Shown: positions 51,961-61,094, numbered from the stretch's first letter. The stretch is DNA of 64,000 nt from Sphingomonas sp. (GCF_019746665.1 NZ_JAIERS010000012.1:62001-126000); one strand, 5' to 3'. The notes: generated from the sequence alone by a model not told the origin. Program-made: numbers and translations.

Positions 51961-52830
51961 TCACGCCAGCACCGACTCCCCGGCGATCGTCACGCGCTCC
52001 ATTCGACGCTTCGCGGGCCAGTAATCGGCGACCGGGTAGTGCTGGGTACAGCGATTATCCCAGATGGCGACGGCATTGGGCGTCCAGCGAAACCGAATCT
52101 GATATTCGGGCACCTTGAACTGATCGAGCAAGTGGCGGAGCAACTCGGTGCTCTCGGCATCGTCAAGGCCGTCGATCCGGCTCGTGAAGCTCGCATTCAC
52201 GAACAGCACGTGTTCGCCGGTTTCGGGATGGCCGCGCGCGATCGGGTGGTGCTGGGGCGGAAATTCGGCGGCCATCGCCGCGCGGCGTTCGGGCGCGATG
52301 CGATCGCCGAAATCGTGGAGAAGATCGTGGGTCGCGGTACGTCCCGCGATCCGCGCCTTGACCGCGTCGGACAACCCTTCATAGGCGGCCGCGGCGTCCA
52401 CCCACAGCGTATCGCCCCCAATCGGCGGCAACTCGCGTGCCCGCAGCACCGCGCCGAAACTGGGGCGTGCGCGAAAGGTGACGTCGCTATGCCATTTATC
52501 CAGCGCACGAAAAGCGCGGTCGCTCGCCGCGTCGCTCACCCGCCCCTCGCTGCCGCGAATGTCGAGGATTTCGGGATAGCCGGGCACATGCGCGATCACC
52601 GGATGCCCTTCGAGCGGGCCAAAAACGCGGCCCAGCGCGAGATGCTGCTCGTGGCTCAAGTCCAAATCGCGCAGGAACAGCACCTTGTAGCGGGTAAGCA
52701 GCGCGCGCAGCTCGGCGGCGACCTCCGGGTCGACGGCATCGCCTATCTCGACCCCGCCAAGCTCCGCGCCCAGCACCGGGCCGCACGGTTCGATCCGCCA
52801 ATCGAGCTTGGTTCTCGCCTGCGTCGCCAT
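51961..52830 (-). CDS. TauD/TfdA family Fe(II)/2-oxoglutarate dioxygenase
   Basis: A 289-aa non-heme iron dioxygenase. The HxD iron ligands are in KWHSDVTF near residue 100, the distal His in RCTQHYPVADY near 258, and the 2-oxoglutarate-binding Arg in RRMERVTI near the end. Family members cleave taurine, other sulfonates, sulfate esters or phenoxyacetates. The ATG at 52830 follows GGAGGAGG. The neighbours give no substrate clue, and no tauABC transport genes lie within the window. Confidence 0.9.
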   Translation of the reverse strand: MATQARTKLDWRIEPCGPVLGAELGGVEIGDAVDPEVAAELRALLTRYKVLFLRDLDLSHEQHLALGRVFGPLEGHPVIAHVPGYPEILDIRGSEGRVSDAASDRAFRALDKWHSDVTFRARPSFGAVLRARELPPIGGDTLWVDAAAAYEGLSDAVKARIAGRTATHDLLHDFGDRIAPERRAAMAAEFPPQHHPIARGHPETGEHVLFVNASFTSRIDGLDDAESTELLRHLLDQFKVPEYQIRFRWTPNAVAIWDNRCTQHYPVADYWPAKRRMERVTIAGESVLA

Positions 52831-52920
52831 GCCGCCTCCTCCCCGCTGTGTCGCGTCTCGGCTTAGGCCGACGGGGCGCCGCTGGCGAGCCGGCAAGCAT
52901 TTGGCGAAGGCGCAGAAAAG

Positions 52921-54402
52921 CTATTCCAGCCCCAACGCCTTCAAATCCGCCGCCGCCGCCGCGAGTTCGGCGTTCGACACCAGGTTGCGGAACCGCGCGT
53001 CCAACTGCCGCACCGCCGCGTCCGCCGCCGATTCCTCGCGCAGATTCACCAGGAAGAAGTCGCTCGCGCCCTCGGTGAAGCGGCGCTGTTCGGCGCGGGC
53101 CATCTCGCTCGCCCGGGCGCGCTCTTCCTCGGCGAGCAGCGCCAGCCGCTCGGTCGCGCGCACGTCGATCGCGATGCCCTCGATCTCGGCGGCGATCTGC
53201 TCGCGCGTCGTCTGGCGACGGCGTTCGAGGCCGTCGATCTCTGCGGTGGTCGCAGCGATCCGGCCCTTGGCGGCGCGGCGTTCGAGCGGGACACTGAACG
53301 ACAGCCCAACCTTGCTCTCGAATCCGTTGCGCGAACGCCCGCCCGAGCCGACCGGCCCCAGATCCTGCGACGCCTCCACCTTCAGATCGAGCCGGGGCTT
53401 CAGCTGGTTGCGATCAAGCTCCAGCCGGTTGGTCGCCTGGGCGATGCGCAGATCGAGCGTCTTGAGATCGGGGCGGCCCTGCAGCGCCATCCGCGCCGCG
53501 CCGGTTGGCTGCGGGATGGTGGGGAAGGCATCGGGCAGCAGTTCGGGAGCGGGGCGCTGCGGCTGGCCGTTCGCATCGCGCCAGAACAGCGACAGCGTGT
53601 TGGCGGCGTTCGCCAGCTCCTGTTCGGTCCGCGCGACGAGCGTTTCGCGACGCAGGATGTTCTGCGCCTGCTCAGTGAGGATGATGCGCGGCCGCGCGCC
53701 AAGCTCTACCTGCCGCTCAAGCCCGGCCTGGCGCGCGCGGGCGAGATCGAGCAGCTCGCGATAGACCTTCAGCCGCAGCCCCGCCGCGACCCACAGATTA
53801 TAGGCCGCCACCGCGCGCCGCTGCACCGAAATCGCGGTGATCAGCTTCTCGGCCTCCGCCACGTCGACATCGAGCGCGGCATTGCCCCGATTGAAGCGGC
53901 GATCGTCGATGAAGCGATCGCGCAGTAGCGAGAGTACGGCGCCGGCTTTGATCTCACCAAGCACGTTGGTGTAGCGCTCATCCTCATAGATTGGGAAACG
54001 CCCGCCGGAGATGCGGTAGCCGCCATAATAGCTGCCGCCCCAATTCTCGATCGGGCGCTCGATCGTGCCGCCGGCATAGCTGCCGTCATAAAAACCCGAC
54101 AGGCGCCCTTCGGCCTGCGCCTTCACCTGCGTATCGAAGGCGCCCTCGGCCTGAAGGCGCTTGCCCTCGGCCGAGCGAACCTTGGCAACCGCTTCCAGGA
54201 TTTGCGGCTGGAAGCGGGCCGAGGAAGCGAGCACCTCGCCCAAGGTCAGCACCGGCCGCGCCGGGGCAGGCGCGGGGGGCGGCACGGCGGGCGCGGGAGC
54301 CGCGCCGCGCGGCTTGGCATGGCGCTGGGGCGCGCCCTCCCCCGCCGCCGCGTGTGCCGCCGACGCGAGCGCAAGCGCGGACAGAAACAACCAGCGCCTC
54401 AT
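52921..54402 (-). CDS. TolC family outer membrane export protein
   Basis: A 493-aa outer membrane efflux protein. A signal peptide (RRWLFLSALALASAAHAAAG) is followed by a Pro/Ala linker and two TolC-type coiled-coil repeats. Their hairpin-like helices lie at about residues 60-90 and 205-265, and at about 315-330 and 395-485. The two beta-barrel insertions include the GSYYGGYRISGGRFPIY and NGFESKVGLSFSVPLERR regions. Its ATG overlaps the stop of the adaptor gene as ATGA, so it is the third gene of the ABC-adaptor-TolC operon. It provides the outer-membrane channel. Confidence 0.9.
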   Translation of the reverse strand: MRRWLFLSALALASAAHAAAGEGAPQRHAKPRGAAPAPAVPPPAPAPARPVLTLGEVLASSARFQPQILEAVAKVRSAEGKRLQAEGAFDTQVKAQAEGRLSGFYDGSYAGGTIERPIENWGGSYYGGYRISGGRFPIYEDERYTNVLGEIKAGAVLSLLRDRFIDDRRFNRGNAALDVDVAEAEKLITAISVQRRAVAAYNLWVAAGLRLKVYRELLDLARARQAGLERQVELGARPRIILTEQAQNILRRETLVARTEQELANAANTLSLFWRDANGQPQRPAPELLPDAFPTIPQPTGAARMALQGRPDLKTLDLRIAQATNRLELDRNQLKPRLDLKVEASQDLGPVGSGGRSRNGFESKVGLSFSVPLERRAAKGRIAATTAEIDGLERRRQTTREQIAAEIEGIAIDVRATERLALLAEEERARASEMARAEQRRFTEGASDFFLVNLREESAADAAVRQLDARFRNLVSNAELAAAAADLKALGLE

Positions 54403-55463
54403 TTCGCGGGTGCGGTACCGTTATCGGGCTCGGGCGGCAGCGCCTTCGCCTTGGGGTCGCCGGGGCGATCCCATTGCAGCGGGAAGTCGTTGAGCTGGCG
54501 CCAGATTTCATAGCCAACCGAGACCTGGTTCATCAGCACCCAGCCCGAAACCTTGGCGCCCAGCCGCACGAACGGCTCCTTGGGCCAGGGCTTGCGATCG
54601 GGCGCCTGCTCGATGATCACGCGGAACAGCCCGTTGGCGGACGCCTGCGGATCGATCGAGCGCACCCGCCCGTCGAACACGCCGAGCGCGACCGACGGCC
54701 AGCCGCTCGCCTGGATCGCCGGCCAGCCCTCGAACTCCAGCCGCGCGCGGCGGCCGGGATAGATCAGCGGCACGTCCCGGCCATCGATATAAAGCTCGAC
54801 CACGCGCTCCGAATTTTCGGGCGCGATCGTCGCGAGCGGATCGCCGGCCTTCACCAAGGTCGACTGATCGCCCGCCGTCACGTTCAGGATGCGCCCGGCG
54901 CGCGGCGCCCGCACCAGCTGCACGTCCTGCCGGTTGAGATTGATTTCGACGGTGCTGAGCGAGGCGCGCTCGCTCGCCAGCTTGGCCTTGTAATCCGCCA
55001 CCTTGATCAGGGCGAGTTCATAGTCGCGCCGCGCCGCCAGACCCTCGCGGTACAAGGTACTGGTGCGCTTCACGTCGAGCTCGGCGGTGGCGAGCGCCTG
55101 TTCGACCGAGGCGATCTCGGCGAGCGTCTGCTCGCGCTGCGCCTGCAGGCGGGGGAGCAACTGCGGATCATTGTCGATGACCTTGGCAATCGGATCGCCC
55201 TTCTTCACCAGCTGCCCGTCGGTGACATACCATTGGTCGATGCGCCCGGGGACGAGCGCGGTGATAGTCGTCACGCGGTCGCGCGGATCGAGCGCGATCA
55301 CCTTGCCGGTGCCCTGGCTGGTCTGGAGCCAGGGGACGTAGATCATGAACAGCACCGACACGACGATGCCGATCGTCAGCATGATCCCGACCGCGCGGGT
55401 AATGTGCGGCACGCGCAGCCGGTGGAGCGCGGTGAATTGCGGGAACAAGGGCTTAGCGGCCAT
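54399..55463 (-). CDS. HlyD-type membrane fusion protein (export adaptor)
   Basis: A 354-aa periplasmic adaptor. One N-terminal transmembrane helix (residues about 25-46, AVGIMLTIGIVVSVLFMIYV) is followed by a biotinyl-lipoyl-like domain (ITALVPGRIDQWYVTDGQLVKKG). A coiled-coil hairpin (about 92-165) comes next, then the second lipoyl half (VRAPRAGRILNVTAGDQSTL) and a beta-barrel region. The ATG at 55463 has GGAGG 7 nt upstream and overlaps the ABC gene by 11 nt. It links the inner-membrane ABC protein to the TolC channel. Confidence 0.92.
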   Translation of the reverse strand: MAAKPLFPQFTALHRLRVPHITRAVGIMLTIGIVVSVLFMIYVPWLQTSQGTGKVIALDPRDRVTTITALVPGRIDQWYVTDGQLVKKGDPIAKVIDNDPQLLPRLQAQREQTLAEIASVEQALATAELDVKRTSTLYREGLAARRDYELALIKVADYKAKLASERASLSTVEINLNRQDVQLVRAPRAGRILNVTAGDQSTLVKAGDPLATIAPENSERVVELYIDGRDVPLIYPGRRARLEFEGWPAIQASGWPSVALGVFDGRVRSIDPQASANGLFRVIIEQAPDRKPWPKEPFVRLGAKVSGWVLMNQVSVGYEIWRQLNDFPLQWDRPGDPKAKALPPEPDNGTAPAK

Positions 55464-57156
55464 CGCGCGCCTCCCGCTGCTCGCCCGCATAGCGTAGCGC
55501 GTCGAACTCGGCCTGGCTCGCGACCTGATGTTGCGCGGTGCGGCCGAGCCACAAATAGCCGTCGAGCTGCGGCGGATGGGTGCGGTTGGTGAAATAGATC
55601 AGGCTGGTGAGCCCACCACCAAAGCCTGCGAGCATCCGCTCAAGATCAGGGCGCGGCACCATGTCGAACAGCGGCGACAGAATCAGGATGCGCGGCCGCG
55701 CGAGCAGTGCGGCGGCGAACTTCAGACGCATCACCTCCGGCAGCGCCAGCGGCCAGCCTGTCGAGGACAAGGTGGTATGAATGCCTTCGGGCAGGCGGCC
55801 GATCGCCTGTTCCAGTCCCACCTGGCGCAGCGCTTCCATCATCATCGCCGGCGTCGCATCGGCATCGGCGAGACCGAGATAATCGAAGATCGAGGTTTCG
55901 ACGATGCTCGGCCGATCGAGCACGATCACTTCCGAACGCAGCTGGTACACGTCGAGCGCGCTGATGTCCGCGCCCCCCAGCGTCACGAAGCCGCGCGCGG
56001 GGCTGCGGTGACGCTTCAGCAGCAGTTGCAGCGTGCGGTTCACATCGGGCTCGGCGGCGCCGATCAGCCGCACGCCCTCGGGCACCGTGAAGTCGAAGCG
56101 GCAATCGTCGATCTCGACCTCCGCCAGCCGCAGTCCGCCGGGCAGCCGGTCGAGCGGTTCGCTGGAGACGGGCGCTTCCTGCGGTACTTCGTGGAACAGG
56201 TGCAGTTCCTCGCACGCCGCGACCAGTTCATAGAAGCTGTCGAGATAGGGGCCAAGCTGGGCGACGCCGTAGAAGATGCTCGACAGGATCAACTCGGCCG
56301 CGACCAGCTGGCCGATCGAGAGCTGCCCCTGGATCACCAGCCAGCCGCCCAGCGCGAGCAAGCCGGCGCTGCCCGCCGCATAGAGCGTCAGGAACATCAC
56401 ATTCTGGGTGAAGCTGTGGCCGAAGAAGCGGCGGTCGGCTTGGATATAGCGTTCGCTCAGCGCGTCGCTGCGCGCGATCGCGTAGTTGATGTGGCGGCTG
56501 GACTTGTAGAAGCCATTGGAGGCGCCCACGCTCTCCAGCCAATGCGCCATGTCGTATTTGGCGTGGCTCAGCTGCACCGAGGCGCTCATCGCCGGGCGCG
56601 ACCAGAGCCGCCAGACGAGCCATACCAAGCCGATGAACACCAGGTTGAACGCCAGGAAGATCGGGTGATAGAGCGAGGTCACCACCAGCCCGACCGCAGA
56701 TTGCAGCAGGATCGTGAACAGCCCGATCAGCAGCGAGGGCACCGCCTTCTGCACGTTCATCACGTCGAAATAGCGGTTGAACAGATCGGCGCGGCGGGCG
56801 TCGCTGAAGAAAGGATCGCGCGCCTGCACCGCGCGCATCGTGATCTCCGCGACCAGCCGCGCGAAGAAGCGACGGCGGAAGATTTCCATCAAATGGGTGC
56901 GAAAAGCGCTGAGGATGTTCGACGTCATCAGCAACGCGAACATCACCAGCGACAGGGTGAACAGCGGCACCGGCAGCGCGGTATAGGCGATGCTGTTGAT
57001 GAGCAGCTGCACCGAAATGGGGGTGACGAGCGACAACAGACTGATCGCCACGCCATAGATCGCGGCGAGCAGCAGGAAGGGGCGGTCGGGCCACAATATA
57101 GGCCGCGCCCAACCGATAAAATCCCGGAACCGAACGGATTTAGCGGCCTCTGCCAC
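55453..57156 (-). CDS. ABC exporter-like membrane protein with catalytically dead nucleotide-binding domain
   Basis: A 567-aa protein with a type-I-exporter transmembrane domain (residues about 1-320) fused to an ABC-ATPase-like domain (about 340-555). The domain aligns along its length with normal NBDs, but every catalytic motif is gone. Walker A is GAAEPDVNRT (366-375, no Gly-Lys-Ser/Thr). The Q-loop Gln is replaced at VLDRPS (412-417), the signature is LALPE (470-474), Walker B ends LILSP (491-495, no Asp-Glu), and the H-loop His is Asn524. The start is the GTG at 57156 with AAGGGAG upstream. It is first in an operon with HlyD and TolC partners. It is either a structural/pseudo-ATPase exporter component or needs a separate ATPase. 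Confidence 0.85.
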   Translation of the reverse strand: MAEAAKSVRFRDFIGWARPILWPDRPFLLLAAIYGVAISLLSLVTPISVQLLINSIAYTALPVPLFTLSLVMFALLMTSNILSAFRTHLMEIFRRRFFARLVAEITMRAVQARDPFFSDARRADLFNRYFDVMNVQKAVPSLLIGLFTILLQSAVGLVVTSLYHPIFLAFNLVFIGLVWLVWRLWSRPAMSASVQLSHAKYDMAHWLESVGASNGFYKSSRHINYAIARSDALSERYIQADRRFFGHSFTQNVMFLTLYAAGSAGLLALGGWLVIQGQLSIGQLVAAELILSSIFYGVAQLGPYLDSFYELVAACEELHLFHEVPQEAPVSSEPLDRLPGGLRLAEVEIDDCRFDFTVPEGVRLIGAAEPDVNRTLQLLLKRHRSPARGFVTLGGADISALDVYQLRSEVIVLDRPSIVETSIFDYLGLADADATPAMMMEALRQVGLEQAIGRLPEGIHTTLSSTGWPLALPEVMRLKFAAALLARPRILILSPLFDMVPRPDLERMLAGFGGGLTSLIYFTNRTHPPQLDGYLWLGRTAQHQVASQAEFDALRYAGEQREARDGR

Positions 57157-57294
57157 TGCTGCTCCCTTTTGATACGTCAGAGATTGACGATCCCCAATGA
57201 TCGTGCGCGCCCATCTAGTGAATGCCCGAGCGATCGGCAAGGCGAAACACCTCAGACATCAGCCGGTTCGATAGAGCGCGCTTGTGGCGAAAAT

Positions 57295-57627
57295 TCAGCG
57301 GGCCGACGCCGTCACCGGGGTTTCGGAGCGCTTGGTGAGGCGATCGAACTGATCGCGCGACAGCGGCTTGCCAAGCAGGCAGCCAGCGCTCAAATCCTCG
57401 GCCCAGATTACCGAGCCCAAGGTCGGCGCCATGCCCGGCAGGGTCAGCCACAGCATGGTACCCGTGCGCAGCGGCACGAACGTGTCCAGCGTGAGAACGT
57501 TGCGGGTGAGCCCGCGGACGGCGCACACGCGGCGCATCGCGGCGGTTTCGGGTCGCGGACGCGGAAAGCGGCCTTGGGCGTTGGCCAAGGCCGGCTCGAC
57601 TTCCGCGGTGAACAAGGCTCCCTTCAT
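57295..57627 (-). CDS. PilZ-like domain protein
   Basis: A 110-aa protein with a PilZ-like beta-barrel segment (residues about 30-95: RRVCAVRG, GTMLWLTLPGM, GSVIWAEDLSAGCLLGKPL). The canonical c-di-GMP motifs, an RxxxR and D/NxSxxG pair, are not clear. The usual second motif position reads GLTRNVLTLDT, so nucleotide binding is doubtful. It lies 138 bp upstream of the degenerate ABC operon on the same strand, but with a long gap, so cotranscription is uncertain. Confidence 0.65.
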   Translation of the reverse strand: MKGALFTAEVEPALANAQGRFPRPRPETAAMRRVCAVRGLTRNVLTLDTFVPLRTGTMLWLTLPGMAPTLGSVIWAEDLSAGCLLGKPLSRDQFDRLTKRSETPVTASAR

Positions 57628-57703
57628 GCATCGGGGAACCTAAACTATGTTTAGTTAAAGCGCGATTAAGCGTGCGCGGCCCGGCTACGGTGCCGCGCGG
57701 CGC

Positions 57704-57934
57704 TCACTTCTTGCCGAGCGACAGCCCGCCGAAACGCTTGTTGAAGCGCGCGACCTGGCCGCCCGCATCGACCAGACGCTGGTTGCCGCCGGTCCAGGCG
57801 GGGTGCGACTTGGGATCGATTTCGAGCAGCATGACGTCACCTTCCTTGCCCCAGGTCGAGCGGGTCTCATAGGTGGTGCCGTCGGTCATCTGGATCTTGA
57901 TCCAGTGATAATCGGGATGGGTGTCGGTCTTCAC
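57704..57934 (-). CDS. rpmE: 50S ribosomal protein L31
   Basis: A 76-aa ribosomal protein L31. The segments [37 protein letters not shown] and a C-terminal [10 protein letters not shown] match the family. It lacks the CxxC zinc motif of the zinc-binding form. The start codon is GTG (57934), with AGGAG 9 nt upstream. It is divergent from the small membrane protein at 58075. Confidence 0.95.
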   Translation of the reverse strand: MKTDTHPDYHWIKIQMTDGTTYETRSTWGKEGDVMLLEIDPKSHPAWTGGNQRLVDAGGQVARFNKRFGGLSLGKK

Positions 57935-58074
57935 GGGAATGGACTCCTAGTGCCGCTGGTTACCGACCAGCGTGCGAGCGCGGGCCGCTAGCACAAGGGG
58001 CAGGGCGGCGCAATGCCGTTTGGGAGCCCGCCGGCGGCTGGCGCGTTGCTGCGGCAGCAATGGAGATTTCGCCG

Positions 58075-58431
58075 ATGACGACCAAAGCAAAATCCACTCC
58101 GCGTCCCAAAGCGCAGCGCGCGCAACGCAAGGCCGCGAGCGCCAAGCCGGCCCCCAAAGCCAGGCGCAGCCCCGCCGAGCCGGTGGCGCGTGGCGCGAAG
58201 GCGCCGCCACCGGGCGCGACCAACGGCTGGGGCGCCGTCGCGGTGCTCGGCGCCGCTGGCGCGGGCGTCGCCGCGCTCGTCTATGCTCTCGGTGGTAAGC
58301 GCGCGAGCCCGCGCCGAAGCGACGACTGGCCCGCCCACCAGGTCGATGGCCGCAACTCAAGCGACCAGTTCGCGGCGCAAATCGCCGACGAGAATATGAT
58401 TCCCGAACGTGTTCCCGAGGCGATCATCTAG
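58075..58431 (+). CDS. small membrane-associated protein with basic N terminus, unknown function
   Basis: A 118-aa protein. The first 45 residues are a Lys/Arg/Ala/Pro-rich basic stretch. They are followed by one hydrophobic helix (residues about 53-72, WGAVAVLGAAGAGVAALVYAL) and an acidic, polar C terminus ending ENMIPERVPEAII. The ATG at 58075 is used because GGAG lies 9 nt upstream; an ATG at 58060 precedes that site. The basic tract could contact DNA or phospholipid (inference). Its layout resembles the 64-aa protein at 38342-38536. Confidence 0.65.
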   Translation: MTTKAKSTPRPKAQRAQRKAASAKPAPKARRSPAEPVARGAKAPPPGATNGWGAVAVLGAAGAGVAALVYALGGKRASPRRSDDWPAHQVDGRNSSDQFAAQIADENMIPERVPEAII

Positions 58432-58487
58432 AAGCCCCCCAAGAGTATGGCCGCTTTGCCTATCGCGGGGCGAAGCGGCCTAGCTCC

Positions 58488-60281
58488 TCACCACCCGCTC
58501 GGCTTGCCCTTGTTCTGCTCGTCGAGCCAGGTCTTTAGCGGCGCGAAATAAGCGAGCATGGCCTTGCCCGAAATCTCGCTGGTGCCCGTAAACGCCTTCA
58601 GCGCCTCCGGCCACGGCTTGGAGGCGCCAAGCGCGAGCATCGCGTTCAGCCGTTCGCCGACCTGCTTGTTGCCGTAGAAGGAACAGCGGTGGAGCGGCCC
58701 CTTCCACCCCGATTGCCGGCACGCCGCCTCGTAGAATTGGAACTGCAGCAGCCGCGCCAGGAAATAGCGGGTGTAGGGCACCGCCGCCGGCACATGGTAT
58801 TTCGCGCCCGGATCGAAGCGCGTCTCGTCGCGCGCGACCGGCGGGACGACCCCCTGATAGCGCAGCCGCAGCTTATCCCACCCCGCCTGCATCTCGCCCG
58901 GCTTGATCGCGCCCGAGAACACGCCCCAGCGCCATTTGTCGATCAGCAGGCCGAACGGCAGGAACGCCACCTTGTCCATCGCCTGCCGCAGTAGGAGCCC
59001 CAGATCCTTGTCCGGGCTCGGCACCTTGGCCGCGTCGAGCAGCCCGATCTGCACCAGATATTGCGGCGTGATCGACAGCGCGACGAAATCGCCGATTGCT
59101 TCATGGAAGCCATCATTGGCGCCATTCTTGAACAGGAAGGACTGCGCATTATAGGCACGCTGATAATAGTTGTGGCCAAGCTCATGGTGGATGGTGACGA
59201 AATCGTCGCTATTCACCTTGGTGCACATCTTGATGCGCAGATCGTCCTTGTTGTCGATGTCCCAGGCGGAGGCGTGGCAGATCACCTCGCGGTCGCGCGG
59301 TTTCACGATCTGCGAGCGCTCCCAGAAGCTCGCCGGCAGCGGCGCGAAGCCGAGCGAGGAATAGAAGCCCTCGCCCGCCTTTACCATCTTCACCGCGTCA
59401 TAGCCCTTGGCCTGCAGCAGCTCGCCAATGTCGAAGCCGAGATCGCCGCTGCCGGCGGGGGCGACCACGTCGTAGATGTTGCCCCATTCCTGGGCCCACA
59501 TATTGCCGAGCAGGTCGGCGCGGATCGGCCCGGTCTTGGGCTGCACCGCGTCGCCATATTTGGCGTTGAGCTTCCAGCGGACATAGGTGTGGAGCGCCTT
59601 GTAGAGTGGCTCCACCTCCGCCCACAGCTTGTCGGTGAGCGCGGCGAACTGCTCGGGCGACATGTCATAGCTTGAACGCCACATCGCGCCGGTGTCGGGG
59701 AAGCCAAGCTCGCGCGCGCCCTCGTTGGCGAGCGCCGTCGCGCGCGCATAATCCTTGCGGATCGGCGCGCCGACATTGTCGTGCCAGCTTACCCACATTT
59801 CCTTGAGCTTGGCGGGGTCACGTTCCGTGCCCATCGCCGCTTCGATGTCGGAACCATTGATCGGCTTGCCATCGAGCGTCCCCCGGCCCTTGCCGTAGTT
59901 GGACGACATCTTGGTCACCAGCCCTGCCAGTTCCTCGGCCGCGCCAGGCGTGGTTGGCGCCGCGAGCGGCAGCCCCGTGCGGAGCAGGTCGATCTTGCGC
60001 AGTGTATCGGGCTGGAGCCCGGGCGATTGCCGCAGCTTGGCCGCGTCGAGCGCGAGCTTCACCACATAGGCGTTGAGCTGCGCGCCACTCTTGGCGGCGA
60101 TCGCATCGGTATCGTCGGTGATGTAAGTGGCGTTGACCCATTGAACGCGCGCATCGTCGACCGCGAGCGTCTCAAGCTTGGCTTCGGCGTCGCGGATCGT
60201 CGCGTTGGCGTCGGTCGATTGCGCATAAGCGGGGCTGGCGAGCGCGGCGGCGAGCGCGAGTGCGCTGATGGTGCGGAACAT
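58488..60281 (-). CDS. M2 family peptidyl-dipeptidase (ACE-like)
   Basis: A 597-aa exported zinc dipeptidyl carboxypeptidase of the angiotensin-converting-enzyme family. A signal peptide (FRTISALALAAALASPAYAQ) is followed by an all-helical domain. The zinc motif HHELGHNYYQ is near residue 365, with the third ligand Glu about 24 residues later in DGFHEAIGD. Length and motif fit bacterial single-domain M2 enzymes such as those of Xanthomonas and sphingomonads, which release C-terminal dipeptides in the periplasm. It lies downstream of an alpha/beta hydrolase on the same strand. Confidence 0.94.
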   Translation of the reverse strand: MFRTISALALAAALASPAYAQSTDANATIRDAEAKLETLAVDDARVQWVNATYITDDTDAIAAKSGAQLNAYVVKLALDAAKLRQSPGLQPDTLRKIDLLRTGLPLAAPTTPGAAEELAGLVTKMSSNYGKGRGTLDGKPINGSDIEAAMGTERDPAKLKEMWVSWHDNVGAPIRKDYARATALANEGARELGFPDTGAMWRSSYDMSPEQFAALTDKLWAEVEPLYKALHTYVRWKLNAKYGDAVQPKTGPIRADLLGNMWAQEWGNIYDVVAPAGSGDLGFDIGELLQAKGYDAVKMVKAGEGFYSSLGFAPLPASFWERSQIVKPRDREVICHASAWDIDNKDDLRIKMCTKVNSDDFVTIHHELGHNYYQRAYNAQSFLFKNGANDGFHEAIGDFVALSITPQYLVQIGLLDAAKVPSPDKDLGLLLRQAMDKVAFLPFGLLIDKWRWGVFSGAIKPGEMQAGWDKLRLRYQGVVPPVARDETRFDPGAKYHVPAAVPYTRYFLARLLQFQFYEAACRQSGWKGPLHRCSFYGNKQVGERLNAMLALGASKPWPEALKAFTGTSEISGKAMLAYFAPLKTWLDEQNKGKPSGW

Positions 60282-60327
60282 TGGTCTCTCCCTCGGCGCG
60301 CTTGATGGCGCCGTCCGGCGCCCGGCG

Positions 60328-61080
60328 TCAAGCGGCGAGGAAGTCGGCGATCGCCGCGCCGAGCTCGGACGTGGTCACGGCGCTCATATGGTTGCCCGGC
60401 ACCGCCTGATAGCGCGCATGAGGAAGCGCGCCGGCGAGCGCCTCGGCCGAGCCATTATCCTGGTCGTCGCTGCCGCAGAGCACGAGCACCGGCTGCGCGA
60501 TGCGGGCAAGTTCGGCGTCGCTCGTCGCGACGAACGTGTCGAGCAGGTGGACGAGCGCCGCCGCGTCGCCCCCGGTCGTCTTCAGAAATGCCTGCGCCGC
60601 CCATTCGGGCGTGCCCCGCTCGAAGCCCGGCTCGGTGAGCACGCGGCGGAAGAAATCGATCCGCTGGCCGACCGAGCGGACGCCCTCATAGCCCATGCCG
60701 CTTACGACGGCGCGGGCGGGGGCTGCGCCCATCGCGAGCATCCGCACCGTGGTCCGCGCGCCGAGCGAATAGCCGCCCAGATCATAGTCGGTGAGACCAA
60801 GATGGCGGACCAGCGCGAGGCCATCATGCGCGAGCACGTCGAGCGGATAGGCGCTGGCGTCGTGCGGCTTGGCGCTCGCCCCGTGCGCGCGCAGATCGGG
60901 CATGATCACCCGGAACCCGCGCGCGGCGATCGTGGCGGCATGGCCATATTTCAGCCAGTTGGTCGCCGCGTCGGAAAAGAAGCCGTGGAGCAGCACCACC
61001 GGCCGCCCCGCCCCCAGCTCGTGCCAGGCAAGCTCCAGTCCGTCGAACGAGGCGAAGCGGTGGGTAGTGACCTCGGTCAT
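60328..61080 (-). CDS. alpha/beta fold hydrolase
   Basis: A 250-aa hydrolase with the oxyanion motif LLHGFFSD near residue 31 and MPDLRAHGAS near 60. The nucleophile elbow GGYSLGAR is near residue 99, the acid in CGSDDQDN and the catalytic His in PGNHMSAV. No signal peptide is seen. The ATG at 61080 is chosen because conserved sequence starts there; the frame reaches 61263 only by running through asd. The gene starts 14 bp after asd and is probably cotranscribed with it. The substrate is unknown. Confidence 0.85.
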   Translation of the reverse strand: MTEVTTHRFASFDGLELAWHELGAGRPVVLLHGFFSDAATNWLKYGHAATIAARGFRVIMPDLRAHGASAKPHDASAYPLDVLAHDGLALVRHLGLTDYDLGGYSLGARTTVRMLAMGAAPARAVVSGMGYEGVRSVGQRIDFFRRVLTEPGFERGTPEWAAQAFLKTTGGDAAALVHLLDTFVATSDAELARIAQPVLVLCGSDDQDNGSAEALAGALPHARYQAVPGNHMSAVTTSELGAAIADFLAA

Positions 61081-61094
61081 GGTCCGGGCAGCGC

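Noticed and set aside
51868..51961. tRNA-Ser as an integration site
   Set aside because: The flanks hold ordinary chromosomal genes with no integrase and no direct repeat of the tRNA 3' end within the window.
55528..57654. 708-codon open frame on the + strand opposite the ABC gene
   Set aside because: It is antisense to a well-supported gene, and its product is rich in Arg, Gln and His with no recognisable domain. Such frames are normal in GC-rich DNA when codon third positions are G/C.
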